In this document: piece by piece, positions 17,701 through 26,900 of the stretch
Numbering within the stretch: position 1 is the first letter of the stretch
Layout: every line of letters begins with the position of its first letter
Assembly: GCF_017114995.1 (NCBI RefSeq)
Contig: NZ_JABXKL010000022.1
Coordinates: 1 to 55,329, forward strand
Direction: 5' to 3'
Source: Nostoc sp. NMS9
GTDB lineage: Bacteria > Cyanobacteriota > Cyanobacteriia > Cyanobacteriales > Nostocaceae
DNA: 55,329 nucleotides
Position numbers and translations under genes: made by a program
The notes under the pieces: model-generated
Told to the model about the DNA's origin: nothing
The model's input: only the letters and a program-made list of their open reading frames with translations
The model's database searches: none

Positions 17701-19035
17701 CTATCGGTAGGCAACTTGTGGGCCTGCCCAAATTTCTGTCACCTTTTTACCAAAAGTAATCGGCCGATCGTTGTCTGTTGTAGTGATAGTCTTGCCATCA
17801 TTAGCAACTTGCATCAATGGCCAATTTTCCTCGCCCAATTCCCCTGCACGGAATAACACATGATCCGGTTGGCTTTTACTCCAGCCTAACAATACGGCAA
17901 TTTTTTCATGTTCTTCCTCACTCACAGGAGCAACTGTGTTAGCGTGATTTTTTTGCCGATCCCAAATCACTGCACTATCTGTAGAATCACCTGTGTTAAA
18001 TAGACCTTCAAACTTGCGTGCTAAGAAGCGATCGCCTTTTTCTGACCAGCTAACTGGAACTAATACCCCAATCTTACCACTCGGATCAGTTTCTTCTGAA
18101 GACTCCGCTTTTGCTGCCTTTACCTTTAATAAAGGATCGCTAACTGGAGTCGTTGAAGCCATCACCCACAATTTCTTAGTTTGCATATCTTGGACAAACA
18201 TAACGCTGGTGACACGGCTGTTGTACATTTGGGGTTTTACTTCCAGCTGCACCCGACTATAAACAGCATATTTACCATCTGGAGAAATCACGGGTACGCT
18301 GCGATAGTGACGCACTCCAGAACCACCATTAGAAGCAATAGCTTCTTGAGTTGCTGTAATCCATTTCCAAGGAATCGGATGAGGACTACCGATGGGATCT
18401 ATTTGTTCTGCTTGGGACTCATTAACTGGTTCCACAACAGGTATTTCGGTCGTTGTGGTTGATTGAGATTCTCTAATAGTTGGTGCTACTTGAGTTGCTG
18501 TCAATGATTCAGTAAAAGACTTTTCTCTAGAAAGATAATTTTCTTGTCCTCTCAAAGACTTGACATTAGCAGCTTTAAGTTTGCGTATTAAATTAAGTTG
18601 ACTAACAGGAACATCTGTTGATGGTGCGAGTTCAACTGCTGCCAAAGAATCGGGAACAGTTACATCGCTTAAATCTAAATCGCTGCTTGAGAGATAATTA
18701 TCTACTTCAGCCGAAGACTCAATTTTATTCGCTGGTAATACTTGCGGTTCCTGAACAGCAGTACTTTGTGTTGCCACAGAGTCAAATTCTTCTGTTATCG
18801 ATTCGATTTGATCTGTTTTTAATGTTTCAGCTATCTCAGGTTCCCCAATTACAGCTATTTCCTTTGATACAGAGTCAGATTCTCCAGCCATCGAAGTTAG
18901 TTTATGTACTTCGGATCTTACTGGGATCGAGTGAGCCGATGCTCCTAATAAGGGTGCAATCAGTATCACAACGACAACGTAATTGAGAAATGGTTGTGTG
19001 CGGAACCATCCTGACAGCAAAAGGGGTTTAAGCAT
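17701..19035 (-). CDS. secreted or anchored cyanobacterial protein of unknown function
   Basis: About 444 residues, not recognised. An N-terminal hydrophobic segment (FLNYVVVVILIAPLLGASAH) is a signal peptide or anchor. Residues about 40-215 are low complexity, rich in Ser, Glu, Val and Thr. The C-terminal half (about 215-435) is folded: PWKWITATQEAIASN, VISPDGKYAVYSRVQLE and LLGWSKSQPDHVLFRAGELG resemble beta-propeller (WD40/TolB-like) blades with SPDGKY turns. A TTG at 19059 would add 8 residues; ATG at 19035 has GAGAG upstream and is preferred. A strong terminator follows. Confidence 0.7.
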   Translation of the reverse strand: MLKPLLLSGWFRTQPFLNYVVVVILIAPLLGASAHSIPVRSEVHKLTSMAGESDSVSKEIAVIGEPEIAETLKTDQIESITEEFDSVATQSTAVQEPQVLPANKIESSAEVDNYLSSSDLDLSDVTVPDSLAAVELAPSTDVPVSQLNLIRKLKAANVKSLRGQENYLSREKSFTESLTATQVAPTIRESQSTTTTEIPVVEPVNESQAEQIDPIGSPHPIPWKWITATQEAIASNGGSGVRHYRSVPVISPDGKYAVYSRVQLEVKPQMYNSRVTSVMFVQDMQTKKLWVMASTTPVSDPLLKVKAAKAESSEETDPSGKIGVLVPVSWSEKGDRFLARKFEGLFNTGDSTDSAVIWDRQKNHANTVAPVSEEEHEKIAVLLGWSKSQPDHVLFRAGELGEENWPLMQVANDGKTITTTDNDRPITFGKKVTEIWAGPQVAYR

Positions 19036-19059
19036 TTGTAGACTCTCTAGAGGGGGCAA

Positions 19060-19982
19060 TTGCTATGTGAGAAGCAATACATCAACAGCAATGGGGCAGG
19101 TGGTAGTTATATGTATAACAAGAAACTAAAAGTAATGACGAAATAATATCTTCAAAGTTTGCAGAGTTTTACAAAAATTAAGTATCATTGTCTACACCTT
19201 TTATTACTTAGGTACGGAATATTTTTTTGCAAAAATATGCGAGTATAGTAAATATGCTGAGAACTCAGTAATTACTACACGATATATAATGTCCCTATAC
19301 CCAAATACACCAAAAATAAGTCTTGGTTAAGGGATATTTAGGATATAGTTTGAGGAATGACGCTGGCAAATAAGAGATAATCTAACTTAGCTACCGGGGA
19401 TCGTACTAGCGATCGCTAGTACACAGCAAATAAGCTAGGTTACACACTAAATATAACAGCGCAAACCCTCATGATAGTAAACGTGAGGCGTTAATTAAAA
19501 ACCTGGGAAAGCGGACGCATAATACATCATACTCAGAAGATATTGCTATCAGCAACCCAAAGTTATAAATTGCTATCTAAACTACAAAGATAGTTAAAAG
19601 ACGCAATGGTTTTTCGGAAATTTAACTACATTTAAAGCTAATTTCGGGAAGACGATCGGGAACACAACAAAATTCACTCGGTAGATGCTCTAGCGACTCG
19701 CAAAGAAAAACCACTAAGTGATTAGTTTCACTAGAGGCAAATGCGGCTGATACTAGCTGTTATGCTTGTCAACTTAACTATTAAGTTAATCAAGCAGCCT
19801 TTGGTTTCATGAATACGAAAATATTCTACCACCAAATAGCCAATATGATTTACAGCTAACAACTGTATTTTGCAACTGCTGTTCCGAATTCCGGAGGCTG
19901 CTAGATGCTGGCTGAGTGAATTCTGTTTCAACATGCAACTTAAATGTTGTCAGTTATGAGGGGCGCACTTACGATTAACTAA
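19060..19982. other. about 0.9 kb gap without a supported gene
   Basis: No protein-like frame. It holds a perfect 20-bp palindrome centred on HIP1 (GTACTAGCGATCGCTAGTAC at 19403-19422). The rest is AT-rich and would include the promoter of the minus-strand gene at 19035. A MITE-like element begins at 19983. Confidence 0.5.
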
Positions 19983-20149
19983 TAGACTTCTTGCACAAAT
20001 GCAAAATTCGCCCACCCTGCGGGATCTTGCTACATCCCCCAACCCCTTCTCCCAAAATTGGGAGAAGGGGAGCCAAATATCAAAGTCCCTCTCCCAAGCT
20101 TGGGAGAGGGATTTAGGGTGAAAGCTCTTTGATTCATGCAAGAAGTCTA
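19983..20149. mobile_element. 167-bp MITE, copy 1 of a family
   Basis: The ends TAGACTTCTTGCA and TGCAAGAAGTCTA are perfect 13-bp inverted repeats flanked by TA. Inside are two further palindromes (CTTCTCCCAAAATTGGGAGAAG and CCCTCTCCCAAGCTTGGGAGAGGG) and no ORF. A second copy, about 95% alike by eye, lies at 52796-52961. The element sits 31 bases upstream of fmt and may alter its leader. Confidence 0.85.
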
Positions 20150-20180
20150 ATGACTGACGACTAACAACTACTAATTATTA

Positions 20181-21185
20181 ATGAAAATTGTATTTTTTGG
20201 TACACCCCAGTTTGCTGTACCCACCTTGGAAAAGTTATTGAATCATTCAGAATTTGAGGTGCTGGCGGTTGTCACCCAACCAGATAAACGCCGGGAACGT
20301 GGAAATAAACTTACGCCTTCACCTATAAAAGCGATCGCAAATGCTCACAATTTACCAGTATGGCAACCCGAACGGGTGAAAAAAGACACTGAAACTTTAA
20401 GCAAACTCAAACAATCAGATGCAGATGTGTTTGTTGTTGTCGCTTATGGACAGATTTTATCGTCAAAAATCTTAAATATGCCAAAATTAGCTTGCATTAA
20501 TGTGCATGGCTCGATTTTACCCAAATATCGCGGTGCAGCACCGATTCAGTGGTGTTTGTATAACGGGGAGAGAGAAACGGGGATCACCACCATGTTGATG
20601 GATGTGGGGATGGATACCGGCGCAATGCTCCAAATAGCCACTACACCGATTGGATTACTGGATAATGCCCAAGATTTAGCCGACAGACTAGCGGGGATCG
20701 GTGGGGATTTGTTGGTGGAAACTCTGTTGAAGTTGGAACGTAAAGAAATTCAACCAATTCCCCAAGATAATTTAGCAGCGACTTATGCACCTCTGATTCA
20801 AAAACAAGATTATGCTTTGGATTGGTCAAAAAGCGCGATCCAATTACATAATCAAATTAGAGGCTTCTACCCTAACTGTACGGCTACCTTTCGTGAAAAC
20901 TTGTTGAAAATCACCGCTTCTGCTCCTCTTGGTTCTGTAAGCGATCGCGATCTCCCACCAGAATTGCAAGAATTAATGCATAAATTGCCTGATTTGTCAA
21001 ATGTATCAGATCAACCGGGAGTTGTAGTAAGCATTATCAAAGGAATTGGCGCAATCATCCAAACAGGGGAAGGTTTATTGCTGTTGCGAGAGGTTCAGTT
21101 AGCTGGTAAACGTCCCCAGTCGGGATGGGATTTTGTTAATGGTACCCGCTTAACTGTGGGAGAAGTTTTTGGTGCGGGTAGTTGA
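20181..21185 (+). CDS. fmt: methionyl-tRNA formyltransferase
   Basis: A 334-residue Fmt, which formylates initiator Met-tRNA using 10-formyltetrahydrofolate. The N-terminal [20 protein letters not shown], the active-site [19 protein letters not shown] (Asn, His and the later Asp) and [14 protein letters not shown] are diagnostic. The C-terminal OB-fold domain is complete. No strong ribosome site is visible before the ATG. The C-terminal domain contains two adjacent HIP1-like sites (GCGATCGCGATC). Confidence 0.97.
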   Translation: MKIVFFGTPQFAVPTLEKLLNHSEFEVLAVVTQPDKRRERGNKLTPSPIKAIANAHNLPVWQPERVKKDTETLSKLKQSDADVFVVVAYGQILSSKILNMPKLACINVHGSILPKYRGAAPIQWCLYNGERETGITTMLMDVGMDTGAMLQIATTPIGLLDNAQDLADRLAGIGGDLLVETLLKLERKEIQPIPQDNLAATYAPLIQKQDYALDWSKSAIQLHNQIRGFYPNCTATFRENLLKITASAPLGSVSDRDLPPELQELMHKLPDLSNVSDQPGVVVSIIKGIGAIIQTGEGLLLLREVQLAGKRPQSGWDFVNGTRLTVGEVFGAGS

Positions 21186-21379
21186 GGGAGATGAGGGAGA
21201 AATCAATTCAAAATTCAAAATTCAAAATTCAAAATTGAAGAAAAAGACTGGGAAAGATGTAGCTTTAACTTCCCGTAGGGTGGGAGATCAGGGGGATGAG
21301 GGAGATGAGGGAGATGAGGGAGAATAACTTTTAACTCCTAACTCCTAACTCCCAACTCCTAACTCCTAACTCCTAACTC
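21186..21379. repeat. AAAATTC, GATGAGGGA and AACTCCT tandem repeats
   Basis: AAAATTC units (about 21207-21238), GATGAGGGAG units (about 21294-21324) and at least seven AACTCCT/AACTCCC heptamers (about 21328-21378) fill the gap after fmt. These simple repeats are of the kind dispersed across Nostocales genomes. Confidence 0.85.
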
Positions 21380-21730
21380 CTAACTTTCATAAAAGCGGCA
21401 AGATTCGCAAGGCCCATCTGGGTTGACTGCACAGCGAATGAGTTCTGAATGAGCATTATAGCAGCAGGTGGCATCACCGATTACCCAACGTCCCGCTACC
21501 AAACTTTTCTCAGATGGTCGTTTAGCAGACTGTACATAAATGGCAATATTATGCAAGCGGTAGCGCCCAGCTTGAAGTTTGTATCTATGGCGGCGCTCTA
21601 AAACTGCGTAGGTTTTACCTTCAAAATCGAGATAGTTTCCGGGTTGGGGTGTCCAATCAAGTTGCACTCTACCAAGGGACTCACGCGGGTGCGTCAGAAT
21701 CACCTCAGTTTGTAAAGAGTCTGGCTCCAT
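21380..21730 (-). CDS. small Cys-rich cyanobacterial protein (DUF6464-like)
   Basis: A 116-residue protein. The N-terminal two thirds look like a compact beta fold (GKTYAVLERRHRYKLQAGRY). The C-terminus carries a Cys cluster: CC, then C, then PDGPCESCRFYE, able to bind a metal or form disulfides. It resembles the cyanobacterial DUF6464 family, whose function is unknown; this assignment is from memory of the C-terminal CEsCr motif. No membrane segment. Confidence 0.7.
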   Translation of the reverse strand: MEPDSLQTEVILTHPRESLGRVQLDWTPQPGNYLDFEGKTYAVLERRHRYKLQAGRYRLHNIAIYVQSAKRPSEKSLVAGRWVIGDATCCYNAHSELIRCAVNPDGPCESCRFYES

Positions 21731-21851
21731 AAGCTTATGTGATTTGATTTACATTATAAAGATGGTATCGCGATCGCTTTCTTTAGCTTACCGAATTTAA
21801 ATTACAATTGATGATTAACTAGATTTGCGAGATATACTGCTGCCCTACAAA

Positions 21852-23363
21852 TTACGGCAACCAAAAGTTAGGCAGGATAGATTTGCTCAAGTTACCTAAA
21901 GTTTGGTTGAGCGATCGCGCCACTTGTATATGCACTTCATCCTCTTCTACAGCTAAAATCTCAGATGGCTGACCTTCTCCCAAATAAGACACCACCAAAT
22001 TTGCCGCCTCCAAACCAGTAACATAAGCTTTTTCCTGCGACCAGGAACCATGACGGTTCACAATCCAATCCCCACTCATAAACACGTTCTCAAAACTTGT
22101 CTTAGCGGGCAACATATAACGATAGCTGCCAGGTGCAAAGTGAGTCACCGCTTGAGGTAGCCGAATTACACTACTATCAATAATCTTTGCCTCTCGAAAT
22201 GCTGGTACACAAGTTGCTAAATAACCCTGAACTATTGGTAAAATTTCCTCATCACTCAAATTGAGAAACTGATTCGCATGATAGAAATCAGCTTCAATCA
22301 CTGTTCCCGATTCATCCCGATATTCATCATGTAGGGCATTCAAATCAAAAAACGTCCAACCTGTAGTTGCGTCGAATCCAAAGCAAGCATTAGAAGGACG
22401 AGGAATATCAATTTTGCAGTCAAACCATAGTCGCGTTGCTAAAACATCAATTGCTCCTAAATTGCTCAAATTACGGAATTCTTCACGGCTTTGTAAACTA
22501 GGGCTAGTTGAGACAATTTTCTTCATCCCCGTGATTCCAACCGCAAAAATCACGGCATCTGCTTCAATTACTTCATCACCGCAAACCACACCCTTGGCTC
22601 GATGATTACTATCAACAATTAAATCTGTAACCCGACGCTTGGGTAACACTCGCACCCCAGCTTTTTCGATACGTTCCACCCAAGGACGAAATATCTTTTC
22701 TCCAACAGTTCCCCGACACCAAACCACATCAAAATCGGGTTGATGAGCCAGAATAAAAAAGTAAAGCATCCCTAAAGTTGCGGCGGCTGAACACTGTTCG
22801 CCAGGGGCAAATAAGCCCACTAATAACATCGGTTCAAAAGCCTCGCGGTAAAGTCGTGCAGAAATGTTAAAGTCTTTGAACAATTCACGGGCAGTTACAA
22901 AATCATAGCGCCGCCAAGCTGCATCAGAATTATCAAAATCAACGACAGCATAAAGTAAAGGCAGGGCGCTGAGACGGTCAATTAGTGGCAGCCGCTTAAA
23001 CTGAGTGTAGAGAAAAGTTCCCAGTGGCGAGGGGAGTCGCGGTAAATCTTGAAAAATTGGTGATTCAACTTCCAAACCTGCTGGCGAATATTGTGAAGAA
23101 CGAGTCCAAGTAGTAAAAGGATTAATTTCTAATTCATTGATTAAAGAAAAAATATTTCTGTAAGGATACCAGAACCCATGAATGCCAGCTTCAACAGATT
23201 TTCCGGCTGCCGTTTGCCAACCTGCCACTAATCCACCAGGATAGGGGCCTGCTTCTAGAAGTGTCACATCATAACCTTGTTTTGCCAAATGGTAGGTTGC
23301 TCCTAAACCAGCCCAACCAGCACCTACAACTACCACCCGTTTTTGTTGTAACCCTCCTACCAT
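21852..23363 (-). CDS. FAD-dependent oxidoreductase, phytoene desaturase-like
   Basis: About 503 residues, amine oxidase / carotenoid desaturase superfamily. The N-terminal VVVVGAGWAGLGATYHLA dinucleotide fold is followed by TLLEAGPYPGGLVAG, and the C-terminal FAD contact is present (NVFMSGDWI). The closest relatives in feel are zeta-carotene desaturase-type enzymes, but no carotenoid gene is adjacent, so the substrate is open. An upstream ATG at 23480 would add 39 residues. The ATG at 23363 has a near-perfect GGAGG (23369-23374), so it is chosen. Confidence 0.85.
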   Translation of the reverse strand: MVGGLQQKRVVVVGAGWAGLGATYHLAKQGYDVTLLEAGPYPGGLVAGWQTAAGKSVEAGIHGFWYPYRNIFSLINELEINPFTTWTRSSQYSPAGLEVESPIFQDLPRLPSPLGTFLYTQFKRLPLIDRLSALPLLYAVVDFDNSDAAWRRYDFVTARELFKDFNISARLYREAFEPMLLVGLFAPGEQCSAAATLGMLYFFILAHQPDFDVVWCRGTVGEKIFRPWVERIEKAGVRVLPKRRVTDLIVDSNHRAKGVVCGDEVIEADAVIFAVGITGMKKIVSTSPSLQSREEFRNLSNLGAIDVLATRLWFDCKIDIPRPSNACFGFDATTGWTFFDLNALHDEYRDESGTVIEADFYHANQFLNLSDEEILPIVQGYLATCVPAFREAKIIDSSVIRLPQAVTHFAPGSYRYMLPAKTSFENVFMSGDWIVNRHGSWSQEKAYVTGLEAANLVVSYLGEGQPSEILAVEEDEVHIQVARSLNQTLGNLSKSILPNFWLP

Positions 23364-23635
23364 CTCAGCCTCCAATTGTTGCAGTCCATCAACTAATGTA
23401 TACGAACTTGTGTTTTGATCGAGCAAGAGTTGATTATTATAGCGATTTTCGTTTGGATGCAATGGGCGCTTTGGTAGCATATTTGTGCAGCCTTACCATA
23501 TTCCATCGAATTAAAATAGCTATAGACTTTAAAAAAAGGCTCAGGAGAAGGGGTTCAGTAAAAATCACTTGCGGGTAATGCTGAGTTAAGAGTATAACAG
23601 AAAACAGATTTAACTATTCATGAGGAATAATCATA

Positions 23636-24538
23636 ATGAGTCAATTAGCAAATGCAAAATTTAGTCTGAATGACTTTGAATTGCGAGATGGGATTTATTT
23701 TCCTAGCGACTATGAACAATTAACTAATACTCAACATAAAAAAACATGGGACGCAATTGGTAAAACATATTATGGTTCCCAAAAAATTGAAAAAGTTGCA
23801 GAGACATCGCCCATTAAACAAGATTACACTCTGCTAACTGGCACGCCTGGAGGTACTTGGAACAAATTTCCGTTGAATAAATCTGTCGGTTCTATTCTAG
23901 AAATTGGTTCTGGTTATGGTCGTGCACCTTTACATCTCTCTAAAGCGAAAAATCTGAGATGTGAGAAATATTACGGCATTGATATTTCTGAACCTTTATT
24001 GCGGCGGTTAATCAAAGTTAAACAAGAATACAATTTTTTCCCCGAAGCTGAATTTAACTTGATTTGTACTTCTGCTGAAACATTGCCTTTAGAAGATAAT
24101 TCTATAGATTTGGTAATTTCTAACTGCGTCTTTATGCATATCCCAGATGCACAATTAAGAAATTTATTGGCTGATATCTCTCGTGTGCTAAAACCTGGTG
24201 GAATTTTTGTTTTTAATCATTCCTTTCACAATAAATCCTGTCCTTCTCATATTATCCATAATTTTATTAGAAGGCTGAACCCATTTGTGAGAAATCCAGT
24301 ATATCTCAAGCAATATTCAGCTGCTGAAATAGAAGAAATGTTAGCTACTGCTGGGATGAAAGCCAAGTGTCCACAATACATTGTCGAACCAACAGCAGAA
24401 TATGCAATTTTACCGGAAACCATCAAAGGGATTCCGGTGCCGTTTGCTAATGCTATCAACAGAAGTCTCAAGCCATCAGATAATTTAAAAGAAACTTTGG
24501 CTTATGGTTTTAGTGCCTACAGTACTCAACTGGACTAA
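23636..24538 (+). CDS. class I SAM-dependent methyltransferase
   Basis: A 300-residue methyltransferase. Motif I is ILEIGSGYGRAPLHLS at about residues 84-99, followed by YYGIDIS (motif II), ICTSAETLPLEDNSIDLVIS (motif III/IV) and VLKPGGIFVFNHSF (post-motif). The N-terminal 80 residues and the C-terminal 80 are less conserved. The ATG has GAGGAA about 10 bases upstream. The methyl acceptor is unknown. A terminator follows at 24591. Confidence 0.85.
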   Translation: MSQLANAKFSLNDFELRDGIYFPSDYEQLTNTQHKKTWDAIGKTYYGSQKIEKVAETSPIKQDYTLLTGTPGGTWNKFPLNKSVGSILEIGSGYGRAPLHLSKAKNLRCEKYYGIDISEPLLRRLIKVKQEYNFFPEAEFNLICTSAETLPLEDNSIDLVISNCVFMHIPDAQLRNLLADISRVLKPGGIFVFNHSFHNKSCPSHIIHNFIRRLNPFVRNPVYLKQYSAAEIEEMLATAGMKAKCPQYIVEPTAEYAILPETIKGIPVPFANAINRSLKPSDNLKETLAYGFSAYSTQLD

Positions 24539-24587
24539 ATTAAGAAACTTTCTGGTTGTCACAATGAACTGAATACAAATAATCTAC

Positions 24588-24618
24588 AAGAGCACAACAA
24601 TGTTGTGCTTTTATTTTT
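24588..24618 (+). terminator. rho-independent terminator after the methyltransferase
   Basis: AGCACAACA (24591-24599) pairs with TGTTGTGCT (24601-24609), forming a short-loop hairpin, followed by TTTATTTTT. It fits an intrinsic terminator about 50 bases after the stop. Confidence 0.85.
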
Positions 24619-24819
24619 ACAATGAAGGACTATGAACTTTGTCTATTATTTTTTGCTTTGAGTATGATTATTTAGTCTAAACTCCTATATGCAACGCCCA
24701 AGATGAGTATCAAATGATAATAAACCGTATCGAATTCTGATATTTGATACTCAACTGAACGCGAATTTTGTTTAAAGTTTGGATAGTTTTTGGGATTTCC
24801 TTTATTTATTGTAATGTAG

Positions 24820-24861
24820 TTTACCAACTTTTACCAATATATATAGACTAAAGTTGGTAAA
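24820..24861. promoter_or_regulatory. 12-bp inverted repeat in the modBC leader, operator candidate
   Basis: TTTACCAACTTT (24820-24831) and AAAGTTGGTAAA (24850-24861) are perfect complements separated by 18 AT-rich bases. The unit TTTACCAA is also repeated directly in the left half. The site lies 37 bases before the modBC start. It could bind a dimeric regulator controlling molybdate uptake. The sequence does not match the E. coli ModE consensus as I know it. Confidence 0.5.
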
Positions 24862-24898
24862 TTAGGGATTAGTTGAGCTAATTCTTCCCTACGCAACT

Positions 24899-26713
24899 AT
24901 GCCATTGGATTTATCGCCTCTTTGGATATCACTCAAAACTTCATTACTTGCCACATTTATCACCTTCTTTTTGGGTATCGCTGCTGCCTACTGGATGCTG
25001 GGATATCGTGGCAAAGGTAAATCGTTGATTGAGGGTATCTTTATTGCACCCCTGATTTTACCGCCCACAGTTGTCGGGTTCTTGTTGCTGCTATTTTTCG
25101 GCAAAAATGGCCCTGTAGGGAAATTCATGGAGGCTTTTGACTTCACCATCGTCTTTACTTGGTATGGTGCTGCAATCGCAGCTACAGTAGTTTCTTTCCC
25201 TTTAATGTATAAAACTGCACTAGGAGCCTTTGAACAAATAGATGGTAATCTACTGCGAGTAGCTAGAACCCTTGGTGCAACTGAAACCACAATCTTTTGG
25301 CGCATCAGTTTACCCCTAGCACTGCCCGGCATTGTCGCCGCCACAATGCTAGCTTTTGCCCGTGCTTTGGGAGAATTCGGCGCAACTTTGATGCTGGCTG
25401 GTAACATTCCCGGACAAACGCAGACAATCCCAATGGCGATTTATTTTGCTGTGGAAGCGGGAGCAATGAATGAGGCTTGGTTCTGGGCGATCGCAATTAT
25501 GGTGATTTCTCTATCTGGAATTATTGCAGTCAACTTCTGGCAAGAATTGAGAGATAAGAGGAGAGCAGGGGGAGCAGGGGAAGCAGGGGGAGCAGGGGAA
25601 GCAGGGGGAGAAATTCTTTATACCCCGCGATCCAGCTTTGAATCTGGTGGATTGTTAGTCAACATTGAAAAAATACTTCCTAGCTTTCATTTAAAAGTTG
25701 CTTTCACTACTGATGAGCAACCCTTGGGATTGTTAGGGGGTTCTGGAGCAGGTAAGAGCATGATTTTGCGCTGCCTTGCAGGCATAGAAACGCCCACAAT
25801 CGGGCGGATAGTTTTAAATGGCAGAGTTCTGTTTGACTCAGAACAAGGAATTAATTTACCCAGTCGCGATCGCCGCATCGGTTTTTTAGTGCAGAATTAC
25901 GCTCTGTTTCCGCACATGAGTGTGGCGCAAAACATCGCTTTCGGTTTGCCCAAAAACCTATCTGCTGGGAGTATTCGGGTGCAGGTAGAGGAGCAACTAA
26001 TAGCGATGCAGTTGCAGGGATTAGGCGATCGCTATCCGCACCAACTTTCAGGGGGACAACAACAACGGGTAGCCTTGGCAAGAGCATTAGCTAGTCAACC
26101 GGAAGCGTTACTTTTGGATGAACCGTTTTCGGCACTTGACACCCATCTACGGAGTCAATTAGAGGAGCAAATGACAGAAACTCTAGCTGACTATCAAGGT
26201 GTGACTCTATTTGTCACTCATAATATGGAAGAAGCTTATCGGATTTGCCCGAATCTATTGGTATTGGAGCATGGTAGAGCCGTTCATTATGGCAGCAAAT
26301 ATGATATTTTCCAGCATCCTGCTACTGTGAGTGTTGCCCAACTTACCGGATGTAAAAACTTCTCCCGCGCTGTTCTCGAGTCATCTCAACAGGTGGAAGC
26401 GATTGATTGGGGTTGTACTCTGCAAGTAATTGAACCTGTCAAAAGCGAATTATCTCACGTCGGCATTCGTGCCCATCAGTTCATTTTTACCAACGACTCA
26501 TCACAGGAAAATACCTTTCCCTGCTGGGTAGTACGAACAAGTGAAACGCCTCATCGAATGACATTATTTCTCAAATTACATTCGGCTGGCAAGAATTCTC
26601 AAGATTACCATCTGCAAGCTGAAGTCTTTAAAGAAAAATGGGCGACTATGAAAGACCAAGCTTTTCCTTGGTATGTGCGTTTAGATCCTCTGCGGTTGAT
26701 TTTGATGGAGTGA
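24899..26713 (+). CDS. modBC: fused molybdate ABC transporter permease and ATPase
   Basis: A 604-residue fusion. Residues 1-215 are the ModB permease, with five or so membrane segments and the cytoplasmic loop RVARTLGATETTIFWRISLP (EAA-type). Residues about 245-480 are the ModC ATPase: Walker A GGSGAGKS, LSGGQQQRVALARALA and LLLDEPFSAL. A C-terminal TOBE/Mop-like region follows. The domains are joined by a Gly/Ala/Glu linker at residues about 221-238 encoded by GGAGCAGGGG-type repeat DNA (25561-25611). ModB-ModC fusions are known in cyanobacteria. No modA binding protein is adjacent. Confidence 0.94.
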   Translation: MPLDLSPLWISLKTSLLATFITFFLGIAAAYWMLGYRGKGKSLIEGIFIAPLILPPTVVGFLLLLFFGKNGPVGKFMEAFDFTIVFTWYGAAIAATVVSFPLMYKTALGAFEQIDGNLLRVARTLGATETTIFWRISLPLALPGIVAATMLAFARALGEFGATLMLAGNIPGQTQTIPMAIYFAVEAGAMNEAWFWAIAIMVISLSGIIAVNFWQELRDKRRAGGAGEAGGAGEAGGEILYTPRSSFESGGLLVNIEKILPSFHLKVAFTTDEQPLGLLGGSGAGKSMILRCLAGIETPTIGRIVLNGRVLFDSEQGINLPSRDRRIGFLVQNYALFPHMSVAQNIAFGLPKNLSAGSIRVQVEEQLIAMQLQGLGDRYPHQLSGGQQQRVALARALASQPEALLLDEPFSALDTHLRSQLEEQMTETLADYQGVTLFVTHNMEEAYRICPNLLVLEHGRAVHYGSKYDIFQHPATVSVAQLTGCKNFSRAVLESSQQVEAIDWGCTLQVIEPVKSELSHVGIRAHQFIFTNDSSQENTFPCWVVRTSETPHRMTLFLKLHSAGKNSQDYHLQAEVFKEKWATMKDQAFPWYVRLDPLRLILME

Positions 26714-26900
26714 ACGCAGAGATATACGTCGCGATCTCAATTCTACAAACACAACCAATACGTCTTGCAGTTGCTGATAGAAAGATTGTGTTTTACCCGA
26801 TATATAAAAAATTATTCAAAGAGGACGCGATCGCTCGGTTGTTATTGTCGCCACACTTCCCTAGTGTTTTTATCTGGCAGCTGTGCAGAAAAGGGAACAA

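Noticed and set aside
18181..18986. Plus-strand frames inside the 17.7-19.0 kb gene
   Set aside because: Antisense to a longer minus-strand gene that has a signal peptide and a terminator.
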